Shown here in pieces: positions 26,603-35,063 of a stretch of DNA of 64,000 bases (the stretch's first letter is position 1; every line of letters starts with the position of its first letter). The stretch covers positions 1-64,000 of the forward strand of contig CBFHTK010000012.1 of assembly GCA_965658745.1 (NCBI GenBank). The letters are read 5' to 3'. Both the position numbers and the translations under genes were made by a program. Source of the stretch: JAHDFB01 sp965658745 (lineage in GTDB: Bacteria; Bacteroidota; Bacteroidia; Chitinophagales; Saprospiraceae). The notes beneath the pieces are model-generated. The model made no database searches. It was not told the DNA's origin and worked only from the letters and a program-made list of their open reading frames with translations.

Positions 26603-27319
26603 TTAGATCTCAAACTTAAATCCTTGTGAACGATTCTGTGCGTATTTGTCATGATCAAAACCATATAACTTAGCAGGTCGATGAGCTACATCTTGTTGCA
26701 TTTCACCTAAATCAATCAACACATCGAGACTCAATATTTTACGCCTAAAGTTTCGTTTATCAAGTGTAATACCCAAAACTACCTCGTATAGATTCTGTAA
26801 TTGATTGAGCGTAAATTTCTCTGGTAGTAGGTTGAATCCTATAGGCTTCTCTCGCAGCCGCTGCTGGAGACAGTCTAAACATTCGTTCAAAATTTTAGTG
26901 TGATCGAAGGCCAAGTCTCCTACAGAATTAACATCTACCCATTTCAGATTCATCTTATTCATCCCACTCAATTCGAAGTGGTCAATTTCTACAAGTGAGT
27001 AATAAGCAACCGTTATCACTCGTCCGAGAGGATGTCGATCTACATTGCTGAAAGTCCTTACCTCTTCTAAATACAGTGACTCTTGCCCTGTCCAAATTCC
27101 AAGAACTCTATGTGCAGCTTCATCGAGAGTCTCATCTGGGTTTACAAGTTCACCTAACAAGCTCAATTTCCCTACAAAAGGAGGAGTATTGCACTCTACA
27201 AGAAGTACTTTCAAGGACTCTTCGTCATACCCTAGAATGACACAATCAACTGAAAGTGCTAATTTGTGAATACCGTCGAATTCTGAAATATGTGTGTTGA
27301 TGTTTTCCGAGGAAATCAT
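26603..27319 (-). CDS. Nudix-type transcriptional regulator (NrtR/AraR-like)
   Basis: A 238-residue protein with a Nudix domain (about 15-155) and a C-terminal winged helix (about 160-238: LNQLQNLYEVVLG, KRNFRRKILS, HRPAKLYGFD). This is the layout of NrtR and of the Bacteroidota AraR regulators. The Nudix box is degenerate: GELVNPDETLDEAAHRVLGIWTG keeps the Gly and Arg, but the catalytic REUxEE acids are lost (VLGIW). It should therefore bind, not cleave, a sugar or nucleotide ligand and control nearby catabolic genes. No sugar catabolic operon is adjacent, so the targets lie elsewhere. Confidence 0.82.
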   Translation of the reverse strand: MISSENINTHISEFDGIHKLALSVDCVILGYDEESLKVLLVECNTPPFVGKLSLLGELVNPDETLDEAAHRVLGIWTGQESLYLEEVRTFSNVDRHPLGRVITVAYYSLVEIDHFELSGMNKMNLKWVDVNSVGDLAFDHTKILNECLDCLQQRLREKPIGFNLLPEKFTLNQLQNLYEVVLGITLDKRNFRRKILSLDVLIDLGEMQQDVAHRPAKLYGFDHDKYAQNRSQGFKFEI

Positions 27320-27480
27320 GTAAAAAGGATCGTTTGGTTTATATTAGGAGATGTCAAAGTTAAAAATTCCGTGCCATTTAGAAAGATATTACTCGTATCT
27401 TATAAAACCACAAATCATATTTAGCAGAAAAATGGGAATGTTTCACTAAAATTTTTCAATTTGGCAAAAAATAGAAATTC

Positions 27481-27954
27481 TTGAAAATTGCATTCTGGTA
27501 TATCGGAAAATCAACACCGTCTTACATTCAAGAAGGAGTGAAAGATTTTGAAAAGCGATTGACGTATTATGTAAACTATGAGAGTCTATGTTTTCCTTTG
27601 ATTAAGAATGCTGCCAAGCTACCCATTGACGAATTGAAAAGAAAAGAAGCAGACATGATTCTTGGTAAGCTCCAAGGGTCTGACTATTTGATCGTGTTAG
27701 ATGAACATGGTAAATCATATCGAAGTTTAGATTTTGCCAAATACATTGAAAAACTTCCGATGATGCATTCTGGGCGAATAATTTTTTTGATCGGTGGTGC
27801 GTTTGGCTTAGATGAGAGACTATTAACTGCTTCTAAACATAAACTAGCTCTTGGCCCAGCTACTTTTTCACATCAGCTAATTAGAGTTATGTTTTTAGAG
27901 CAACTATATAGGGCATGCACTATCAATAAAGGTCAGAAATATCACAACGAATAA
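27481..27954 (+). CDS. rlmH: 23S rRNA pseudouridine1915 N3-methyltransferase RlmH
   Basis: A 157-residue SPOUT methyltransferase. The conserved C-terminal half is complete: YLIVLDEHGKSYRSLDFA, IIFLIGGAFGLDERLL and the closing knot region ALGPATFSHQLIRVMFLEQLYRA. It methylates pseudouridine 1915 in helix 69 of 23S rRNA. Translation starts at TTG, the only start before the first strand (KIAFWYIGK). The rhomboid gene follows 8 bases downstream, so the two form an operon. Confidence 0.95.
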   Translation: MKIAFWYIGKSTPSYIQEGVKDFEKRLTYYVNYESLCFPLIKNAAKLPIDELKRKEADMILGKLQGSDYLIVLDEHGKSYRSLDFAKYIEKLPMMHSGRIIFLIGGAFGLDERLLTASKHKLALGPATFSHQLIRVMFLEQLYRACTINKGQKYHNE

Positions 27955-27962
27955 AAGAAATT

Positions 27963-28601
27963 ATGACAGTAACCCTACTGATAATAATAGTGACTTCGAT
28001 TATAAGCTACTTGGCGCTTCAAAATCCTGAAATGCTACAAAAGCTAAAACATTTCCCCTATCAAGAGAAAAGAGCAAAAGAATACTACAGAATGCTTAGC
28101 GGTGGATTTGTTCATGGTAGCCTTTTACATCTCATCATAAATATGTACATACTGTTCATGTTTGGTGAGCAGATTGAACATTACTTTGATACGCTATATG
28201 GAGAAAATATCGGTCGAATCGTCTTTGTGGTAATGTACCTTCTCAATATCATTGCGGCCTCGATTCCTACCTACTTTAAGAACAGAGATAATATGCAGTT
28301 TGCCAGTGTTGGTGCTTCAGGTGCAGTTTCGGGACTTCTTTTTATATTTATTGCTATTCGACCATGGTACCCTTTACAATTCATATTTCTTCCATTTATA
28401 GATATTCCAGCCATTGTTATCGGGATAGGATACTTAATATACAGCTCTTATGCATCAAGGCAAAATCGAGGAAGAATCGATCATATGGCGCATTTCTATG
28501 GAGCAATCTTTGGAGTTGCATTTCTATGGTTAACTAAACCAAGCATGTTTTCACTTTTCCTGGATCGCTTAGTTAATGATTTTTCAAAATACTATTTCTA
28601 A
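27963..28601 (+). CDS. Rhomboid-family intramembrane serine protease
   Basis: A 212-residue protein with about six membrane segments and the rhomboid catalytic dyad: GASGAVSG with Ser119 and HFYGA with His177. The N-terminal FVHGSLLHLIINMYILFMFG carries the conserved loop and HN-type motif (HGSLLHLIINM). Rhomboids cut transmembrane segments of other proteins. Unlike many, no cytosolic extension is present. It is co-transcribed with rlmH, and a strong terminator follows. Confidence 0.9.
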   Translation: MTVTLLIIIVTSIISYLALQNPEMLQKLKHFPYQEKRAKEYYRMLSGGFVHGSLLHLIINMYILFMFGEQIEHYFDTLYGENIGRIVFVVMYLLNIIAASIPTYFKNRDNMQFASVGASGAVSGLLFIFIAIRPWYPLQFIFLPFIDIPAIVIGIGYLIYSSYASRQNRGRIDHMAHFYGAIFGVAFLWLTKPSMFSLFLDRLVNDFSKYYF

Positions 28602-28623
28602 GCTTCATTAACTCAAACGACAA

Positions 28624-28659
28624 AAAAAGCACTTCAATTAGTCAATCGAAGTGCTTTTT
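28624..28659. terminator. Bidirectional terminator between rhomboid and pruA genes
   Basis: A perfect 12-bp stem AAAAAGCACTTC/GAAGTGCTTTTT around a 12-base loop, with A/T tracts on both sides, lies between two convergent genes. Confidence 0.85.
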
Positions 28660-28681
28660 AATCAGTAATTCATTTTGGCTC

Positions 28682-30307
28682 TTAGCCTAAGAATGGATAT
28701 CTATAATCTGAAGGAGGATTAAAGTTTTCTTTAATCGTTCTAGGTGATATCCAACGATATAAGTTGAGTATCGACCCAGCTTTATCATTAGTTCCTGATC
28801 CACGAGCTCCTCCAAATGGCTGCTGTCCTACAACAGCTCCAGTTGGTTTGTCATTTATATAAAAGTTGCCAGCCGAATTTCTTAAAGCATCTGCTGTCTT
28901 CTTGATTACTCCTCTATCTCTTGCGAAGATGGCCCCCGTCAGTGCATACGGAGACGTTGAATCAACTGTGACTAGCATCTCATCATATTTGTCATCTTCG
29001 TAAACGTAAACAGTCAGAACTGGCCCAAAGATCTCCTCTTCCATAGTTGTATAATGAGGATCTTTTGCTTCAATGACAGTTGGGTCAATGAAGTAACCTT
29101 TTGATTTATCAAAAGTTCCACCCAAAATGACCTCAGCATCCTTATCCTCCTTTGCCTGCTTAATATAGCCTGTGATCTTATCAAAAGCTCTTTCATCAAT
29201 TACAGCATTCACAAAGTTGCCGAAATCCTCAACCGTACCAACTTTTATTGAATCCAAATCAGTTTTCATGAATGCCTTTACATCGCTCCACATACTCGCA
29301 GGTATATAAGCCCTAGATGCGGCGCTACATTTCTGACCTTGAAATTCAAATGCTCCTCTAGTTAAGGCAGTTGCGACGATTCTCGCATCTGACGATGGAT
29401 GTGCAACTACGAAGTCTTTTCCTCCTGTTTCCCCTACAATTCTTGGGTAGCTTCTGTAGCTATTAATGTTATTTCCTATAGTCTTCCAAAGTGTTTGAAA
29501 TACCTTGGTCGAACCTGTAAAGTGTAATCCGGCAAAATCCTTGTGATTAAATACAATATCTCCTGCAGTAGGTCCGTCTACATAAATGAGGTTTATGACA
29601 CCTTTTGGCAAGCCTGCTGCTTCAAAAACTTCCATGATAATTTGAGCGGAGTAGATTTGTGTTTCTGCCGCTTTCCATACTACTGTGTTACCCATTAGTG
29701 CTGGAGCCATCGGTAGATTTGCAGCGATAGAAGTGAAATTAAATGGGGTAATTGCAAAAACGAACCCCTCTAATGCTCTGTATTCAAGTCTATTCCAAAT
29801 TGCTGGGTCGCTAATAGGTTGTTGACTATATATGTCCTCTGCAAATTTTGCATTAAACCTAAAGAAATCAGCCATTTCACAAACAGCATCTATCTCTGCC
29901 TGATAAACATTCTTTGACTGGGCAAGCATAGTTGCAGCATTCATTCTTGCTCGATAAGGTCCTGCGATAAGATCTGCGGCCTTCAAGAATACAGCCGCTC
30001 GATCTTGCCATGGTAATTCTGACCAAGTTTTCCTAGCTTCTAATGCAGCATCAATTGCCAGACTAACATGACTTGCATCTCCTTCATTAAAATGACCCAA
30101 AGTGTGCGCGATTTCATGAGGAGGATGCATCGATACTTTCTTCGAAGTTGTTACCTTCTCACCATTGATCCACATCGGTGCATCAACTTTTGTATTCTTC
30201 ATTTCTTTCAGCACCACTTCTAATTCCGCTCTTTCAGGTGATCCTTTAGCATAGGATCGAACAGGCTCATTGACTGGTATTGGAGTTGTAAATATTGCGT
30301 TTGACAT
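28682..30307 (-). CDS. pruA: 1-pyrroline-5-carboxylate dehydrogenase
   Basis: A 541-residue aldehyde dehydrogenase of the P5CDH type, oxidising glutamate semialdehyde (from proline or arginine breakdown) to glutamate. The active site is visible: ETGGKDFV supplies the glutamate and EFQGQKCSAASR the catalytic Cys; the closing QQPFGGARGSGTNDKAG and YRWISPRTIKENF are typical of P5CDH and not of general aldehyde dehydrogenases. No prodh (proline dehydrogenase) gene is adjacent. The gene is monocistronic with a terminator beyond the stop. Confidence 0.94.
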   Translation of the reverse strand: MSNAIFTTPIPVNEPVRSYAKGSPERAELEVVLKEMKNTKVDAPMWINGEKVTTSKKVSMHPPHEIAHTLGHFNEGDASHVSLAIDAALEARKTWSELPWQDRAAVFLKAADLIAGPYRARMNAATMLAQSKNVYQAEIDAVCEMADFFRFNAKFAEDIYSQQPISDPAIWNRLEYRALEGFVFAITPFNFTSIAANLPMAPALMGNTVVWKAAETQIYSAQIIMEVFEAAGLPKGVINLIYVDGPTAGDIVFNHKDFAGLHFTGSTKVFQTLWKTIGNNINSYRSYPRIVGETGGKDFVVAHPSSDARIVATALTRGAFEFQGQKCSAASRAYIPASMWSDVKAFMKTDLDSIKVGTVEDFGNFVNAVIDERAFDKITGYIKQAKEDKDAEVILGGTFDKSKGYFIDPTVIEAKDPHYTTMEEEIFGPVLTVYVYEDDKYDEMLVTVDSTSPYALTGAIFARDRGVIKKTADALRNSAGNFYINDKPTGAVVGQQPFGGARGSGTNDKAGSILNLYRWISPRTIKENFNPPSDYRYPFLG

Positions 30308-30376
30308 ATATTCTCTTATATTTATTTGATTAAGTTTATTTGTATTTTGTGGATTGAAAGTAAATAAAGCTCACGA

Positions 30377-30850
30377 TCAGTTTTTTAAATCTAATACAGC
30401 GGGTACAAGTTGCGACACATCTCCATTATTTTTCAAAATTTCTCTTACAATAGAAGAACTAATGTGCGAAAATTCAGGCTTGCTGATAAGGAACACGGTT
30501 TCAATGCCTGAACCTATTATATGATTCAACTGTGATATCTGCTTTTCATACTCGAAGTCTGAAGAGCTCCTTAAACCCCTTATAATAAATGAAGAAGACA
30601 TCTCATTGCAAAAATTAACCGTTAGTCCCTCGTAAGAATCAATAACTACATTCTCTTCTTTCTTAAAGACTTCTTCAAGCCAAAGCATTCTTTGCTCTAA
30701 TGAAAAAAGGTTCTTTTTGCTACTATTCAAACCAATAGCAACAATTACCTTATCGAATAGCGGTGCAGCTCGTTTGATAAGATCTTCATGACCTAGAGTA
30801 ATAGGATCAAAAGATCCTGGAAAAACTGCAATTCGCTTTGTTTTAGTCAT
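30377..30850 (-). CDS. coaD: Pantetheine-phosphate adenylyltransferase
   Basis: A 157-residue enzyme of coenzyme A synthesis. It has the nucleotidyltransferase motif FPGSFDPITLGHEDLI (T/HxGH) and the ATP-binding end ISSSIVREI; ELRSSSDFEYE-type residues (here RGLRSSSDFEYEKQ) bind the phosphopantetheine. Length and motifs are complete. Only 4 bases separate a good -7 promoter element from the start codon, suggesting a leaderless mRNA. Confidence 0.95.
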   Translation of the reverse strand: MTKTKRIAVFPGSFDPITLGHEDLIKRAAPLFDKVIVAIGLNSSKKNLFSLEQRMLWLEEVFKKEENVVIDSYEGLTVNFCNEMSSSFIIRGLRSSSDFEYEKQISQLNHIIGSGIETVFLISKPEFSHISSSIVREILKNNGDVSQLVPAVLDLKN

Positions 30851-30854
30851 GCCG

Positions 30855-30862
30855 CAAAGATA
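30855..30862 (-). promoter_or_regulatory. -7 element (TATCTTTG) directly in front of coaD
   Basis: Exact TAnnTTTG match on the minus strand, 4 bases before the coaD ATG. The transcript would begin at or next to the start codon. Confidence 0.5.
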
Positions 30863-30962
30863 AGGATTCAGGTCTAAATTGCTAAAAAAGAGTTAAAAGT
30901 GTTCATTTCACATCTAAATTGCCATTTTCATTGTTAAAAACTCAGCGTGTGCGCCAATTTTT

Positions 30963-30970
30963 TATTTTTG
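30963..30970 (+). promoter_or_regulatory. -7 element (TATTTTTG) upstream of the TPR protein gene
   Basis: Exact TAnnTTTG match in the divergent region between coaD and the TPR gene, about 65 bases before the first start codon. Confidence 0.45.
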
Positions 30971-31034
30971 CGCATCGTTTTACAAAAAAACTCTTTGCCT
31001 TCGACTATCAAACATTCATCCAATTAAATAAATT

Positions 31035-31871
31035 ATGTACAAAACAAAAAGTATTTTATCTCTTATGAATTTCAAAATCATCACAGCTTTTGTAGCTTTT
31101 ATCCTCGTGGCATCTTTCGGCCTTAACGCACAAGACGAAGTAAAATCAGCAGCTAGTCTTTATAACGATGGTCTTGCACTCTTAAAAGAAAAAAACTATG
31201 TAGAAGGTCTTCCTATCATGGAAGAAGCACTAGCTAAGGGTACTGAAGAGGGAAATGAAAAAGTTATAGAGCTCTCTAAAAAGAACGGTGCAATCGCAGC
31301 TTATAACGTTGCTAAGACTAAAGTAAAAGAGAAAAATTTGGAGGAAGCAATTACCTTGTATAACAAAGGTATCGAAATGAATCCTAAATATTCATCCAAT
31401 TACAGAGGTTTGGCAAATGTGTACAAAAAGCAGAAAAATCTCGATATGGCTGTTGACAATTATATGAAAGCGACCAAAGTAGCCAATGAAAATAATAAAG
31501 CTAAAAGAGCGGCCAAGAATATGAAGAGTATCTCTGTAATCGTAGGAAAGCAATACGTTGCGAAAAATTATGATACTGCGATTGAATTGGGAAAAAAAGC
31601 TTTAGAAGTTGAAGGTGATGCTCTACTTAACTACTATGTGTCTCGTTCGTATGCAAGTAAGAAAGATTATCAAGCAGCGTTCGATCATGCGAATAAGGCT
31701 ATTGAGCTTGGAACAGCTAAAGAGCAAATGGAAGATAAATATTACGTAGCTCTTGCTGAAGCCCATGTTGGCCTAGGTCAGACTGCTGATGCAATCAAAG
31801 CTTACGAAATGATAAAAGAAGATACTTATTTAGAACAGGCAAAGTATCAGATCAATAAATTGAAAGGGTAA
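31035..31871 (+). CDS. Exported TPR-repeat protein
   Basis: A 278-residue protein with a signal peptide ending LNA-Q; starts at 31035 or the inner ATG at 31065 are both possible. The mature part is tetratricopeptide repeats: ASLYNDGLALLKEKNYVEGL, ITLYNKGIEMNPKYSSNYRG (the second matches the TPR consensus closely), AVDNYMKATKVANENNKAK, and further helices to the end. It is probably a periplasmic scaffold. Nothing around it gives a partner. Confidence 0.85.
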   Translation: MYKTKSILSLMNFKIITAFVAFILVASFGLNAQDEVKSAASLYNDGLALLKEKNYVEGLPIMEEALAKGTEEGNEKVIELSKKNGAIAAYNVAKTKVKEKNLEEAITLYNKGIEMNPKYSSNYRGLANVYKKQKNLDMAVDNYMKATKVANENNKAKRAAKNMKSISVIVGKQYVAKNYDTAIELGKKALEVEGDALLNYYVSRSYASKKDYQAAFDHANKAIELGTAKEQMEDKYYVALAEAHVGLGQTADAIKAYEMIKEDTYLEQAKYQINKLKG

Positions 31872-31896
31872 AATAGACTGATTCAGTTCAAGATTT

Positions 31897-31931
31897 AAAG
31901 CATGTCACTTACAAGTGGCATGCTTTTTTTA
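31897..31931 (+). terminator. Intrinsic terminator after the TPR gene
   Basis: AAAGCATGTCACTT pairs with AAGTGGCATGCTTT (one G-T) over a 2-base loop and is followed by a T-run. Confidence 0.85.
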
Positions 31932-32083
31932 TTCCAGCTATCAACTGATTTTATTTTTATTTGCTTTTTGTTTAAGAAAACAATTCGACTTACTTTGCAT
32001 TCAATAATGATAAGAACTTAGTTCTCTCTCAGAATGCTGATTGAAAGACTTTTGATTAACAATCACAATAGAAGAAATACAAA

Positions 32084-32941
32084 ATGACACTACAAGAATA
32101 CAACGACATTGAATGGCAAATAGTCAAAGATTATCAAGATATTACATATCGCAAGCATAATGGTGTGGCAAGGATTGCATTCAATAGACCTGAGGTTCGA
32201 AATGCTTTCCGGCCAACAACGGTTTTTGAACTTTACGAAGCATTACTAGATGCAAGAGAAGACGATAAAATAGGTGTCGTTCTATTAACAGGTGAAGGTC
32301 CTTCTCCCAAAGATGGCGGTTGGGCGTTTTGCAGTGGCGGCGATCAAAGGGTTAGAGATAAAGGTGGTTATCGAGGTGAAGACGGGATTCATCGGCTCAA
32401 TATATTGGAGGTACAACGGCTGATTAGGTTCATGAACAAAGTTGTAATAGCTGTAGTTCCTGGATGGGCTGTTGGTGGAGGACATTCTTTACATGTTGTT
32501 TGCGACCTTACCATTGCAAGTAAAGAAAACGCAATTTTTAAACAAACTGATGCTGATGTAGCAAGTTTTGACGCAGGAATGGGATCCGCTTACCTTGCCA
32601 GGCAAGTAGGTCAAAAAAGAGCACGGGAAATATTCTTTTGTGGGTTCAACTATTCTGCACAAGAAGCCTATGAAATGGGTATGGTAAACAAGGTAGTGCC
32701 ACACGAAGATCTCGATCGAGTTGCATACGAATGGTCGCAAGAGATTCTATGGAAGTCTCCAACTGCAATTAAAATGCTAAAATATGCTTTCAACATGATT
32801 GATGATGGACTTATAGGACAACAAATCTTTGCTGGAGAAACTACTCGATTAGCTTATGGCACAACAGAAGCTGAAGAAGGTCGTAATGCGTTTCTTGAAA
32901 AAAGAAAACCCAATTTCAACGACATTCCAAAATTTCCCTAA
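32084..32941 (+). CDS. menB: 1,4-dihydroxy-2-naphthoyl-CoA synthase
   Basis: A 285-residue crotonase-fold protein with the MenB-specific features: FCSGGDQRVR, VAVGGGHSLHVVCDLTIA (here PGWAVGGGHSLHVVCD), FKQTDADVASFDAGMGS, and ending KRKPNFNDIPKFP. MenB closes the naphthoate ring of menaquinone from O-succinylbenzoyl-CoA. The last residues RKPxFx are diagnostic. A PLP-dependent decarboxylase gene follows 19 bases downstream. No other men gene is in the window. The MqnB-like protein at 18.4 kb belongs to a different menaquinone route. Confidence 0.95.
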   Translation: MTLQEYNDIEWQIVKDYQDITYRKHNGVARIAFNRPEVRNAFRPTTVFELYEALLDAREDDKIGVVLLTGEGPSPKDGGWAFCSGGDQRVRDKGGYRGEDGIHRLNILEVQRLIRFMNKVVIAVVPGWAVGGGHSLHVVCDLTIASKENAIFKQTDADVASFDAGMGSAYLARQVGQKRAREIFFCGFNYSAQEAYEMGMVNKVVPHEDLDRVAYEWSQEILWKSPTAIKMLKYAFNMIDDGLIGQQIFAGETTRLAYGTTEAEEGRNAFLEKRKPNFNDIPKFP

Positions 32942-32960
32942 TCAATCGAACGAATAACTA

Positions 32961-34421
32961 ATGTCTGAAATAACTGATAGATTAGAAATCTTGGAACAGC
33001 AATGTTCTGCGTTGGAACCAAGTAGTTTGCAGCGCTCTAAATGGATGGATAAAGTTCAAGACTACGCCGATCAATTTATTGACGGGATGGATGAAAGACC
33101 AGCATTTAATAACAAATATGATACTGCAAACTTGTTTTCGCATGATTCTTTTGACAAAGCGATTTCAATGGACGAAGCGGTATCGCTTATAAAATCTGAA
33201 GTTGACCAATATGGACTTAATCCAGCTTCTGGAGGACACGTAGGTTATATTCCAGGAGGTGGTATTTTTCCAACCGCGATGGGTGACTTTATCGCCGCTG
33301 TAAATAACAGATATGCGGGGATATTCTTTGGTTCTCCTGGAGCTGTGAGAATGGAAAACGCTCTAATCCAGTGGATGAATGAGATCATAGGATTTCCAAA
33401 AGATGCACATGGCAATCTTTGCTCAGGAGGTTCAATTGCCAATCTTATTGCAATTACTACTGCACGTGACAAGAAGAATATCAAATCAGCTGAAGTTGAC
33501 AAAAGTGTTGTATATCTTACTGAACAAACCCATCATTGTGTTCAGAAGGCTATTCGTATTGCAGGATTGAGAGAGTGTATACACAGATATATACCAATGG
33601 ATGCTCAGTTCAAAATGGATGCTGATTATCTGAGAAAGCAGATAGAACAAGATATCAAATTAGGACTTAATCCATTTATCATTGTTGGTTCAGCAGGTAC
33701 TACCGATACTGGTTCAATTGATCCATTAGAGGACATAGCTGAGTTAGCAAGCACATATGACGTTTGGTTTCATGTAGATGCTGCTTACGGTGGATTCTTC
33801 ATTCTAGTCGATGATCTCAAGTCTAAATTTCAGGGAATTGAGAAGGCTGATTCAGTTGCTATTGATCCACATAAAGGACTGTTTTTATCCTATGGTCTGG
33901 GTGTAATTCTTATTAAGGATGTGAAGGCTATGTATGAATCGCACTTTTATAAAGCTGCCTACATGCAAGATGCTCAAGGACGTTTTGATGAATTATCTCC
34001 AGCAGATTTATCACCTGAACTAACCAAGCATTACAGAGGTATGAGACTTTGGCTTTCGCTAAAGCTTCTATCTCTAGCTCCATTCAAAGCAGCATTAGAA
34101 GAAAAACACCTGTTGGCAAAATACTTTTATCAAGAAATTCAAAAACTAGGTTTTGAAGTTGGGCCTGAACCAGAATTATCAGTGTTGATCTATAGATACG
34201 TAAAAACTGATGAGGATGTAAATGAATTCAACAAACATCTTATGAAGGAAATACATAATGATGGTCGTGTATTTTTGTCTTCAACGAGTCTCAATGGAGA
34301 TGAGTGGATTCGAGCTGCCATTTTAAGTTTCCGTACGCATAAAAGTACCATGGATACTTGCCTTACAATGATAAAAGACTGTGTTGAAAGGACCAAAAAG
34401 CATTTTGAGGCTACTTCATAA
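32961..34421 (+). CDS. PLP-dependent group II amino acid decarboxylase family protein
   Basis: A 486-residue protein of the aromatic-amino-acid/glutamate decarboxylase group. The PLP lysine is Lys305 in DPHKGLF, with the upstream Asp-containing WFHVDAAYGGFF and the substrate-pocket GGHVGYIPGGG. TSGGSxAN appears as CSGGSIANL. The substrate cannot be fixed; aromatic amino acids, or a role as a divergent aspartate or histidine decarboxylase, are open. It lies 19 bases after menB, so it is likely co-transcribed, and it overlaps the convergent gene by 11 bases. Confidence 0.85.
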   Translation: MSEITDRLEILEQQCSALEPSSLQRSKWMDKVQDYADQFIDGMDERPAFNNKYDTANLFSHDSFDKAISMDEAVSLIKSEVDQYGLNPASGGHVGYIPGGGIFPTAMGDFIAAVNNRYAGIFFGSPGAVRMENALIQWMNEIIGFPKDAHGNLCSGGSIANLIAITTARDKKNIKSAEVDKSVVYLTEQTHHCVQKAIRIAGLRECIHRYIPMDAQFKMDADYLRKQIEQDIKLGLNPFIIVGSAGTTDTGSIDPLEDIAELASTYDVWFHVDAAYGGFFILVDDLKSKFQGIEKADSVAIDPHKGLFLSYGLGVILIKDVKAMYESHFYKAAYMQDAQGRFDELSPADLSPELTKHYRGMRLWLSLKLLSLAPFKAALEEKHLLAKYFYQEIQKLGFEVGPEPELSVLIYRYVKTDEDVNEFNKHLMKEIHNDGRVFLSSTSLNGDEWIRAAILSFRTHKSTMDTCLTMIKDCVERTKKHFEATS

Positions 34422-34947
34422 ATTGAAAGCTGTCCATAAATTTGTCAACGTCCTTGTTTAGAGATTTTTGCATTTCTGACATAACTTGTACAATATAAAC
34501 TCTGTCTTTGAAGACAAATGCTTTGGAGCGGATCACTATTTGATTTTTATTGTGTATCCTCCATTGCATACCTTTTATACCCTGTTGTCCAATTGACTCG
34601 GAATAAATTAAATCAGAGTTATCATCTATAACGGTATCTTCGATCAGTGAGCTAAGAACAGATTTTTTCAGATCAATACTATCTTTAGGGAAACTTCCGA
34701 CTGGATATTGAAGGACAATTACTTGGTATATTAAATTTTCTTTGTTTTTTGGCTTTAAGCCAAAAGAATGTACAACTTGCTTACCAACTTCAGTCAATGA
34801 TTCTTTAGTTTTCTTAATCAGGGGTTCAGGACTGCTTACTACAAATTGTAGACTATCGAAAGTGTTGACTCTCCAGTTTTGAGAATAGGAAACAAATGGA
34901 GTAACAGATAGAATTGTCAAGACTAGAAAAGCTTTTAGATTTTTCAT
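34411..34947 (-). CDS. Exported protein of unknown function
   Basis: A 178-residue protein with a signal peptide (about 1-22, ending SYS-Q). The rest has alternating beta strands and a terminal helix (KDVDKFMDSFQFMK) that resembles small periplasmic PsbP/Mog1-like folds, which often end in F..SF. I do not recognise a family with certainty. It is convergent with the decarboxylase gene. Confidence 0.65.
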   Translation of the reverse strand: MKNLKAFLVLTILSVTPFVSYSQNWRVNTFDSLQFVVSSPEPLIKKTKESLTEVGKQVVHSFGLKPKNKENLIYQVIVLQYPVGSFPKDSIDLKKSVLSSLIEDTVIDDNSDLIYSESIGQQGIKGMQWRIHNKNQIVIRSKAFVFKDRVYIVQVMSEMQKSLNKDVDKFMDSFQFMK

Positions 34948-35063
34948 ACAATTTATGAACGATTATAATTCCAAAAATGTATCTATTTTTGATTTTAAAT
35001 GTAATTGATCTGAGCAATCAAGTTATAGTTTTGTGTCTTTATCTAGTTAGTTTTAGAATAACA

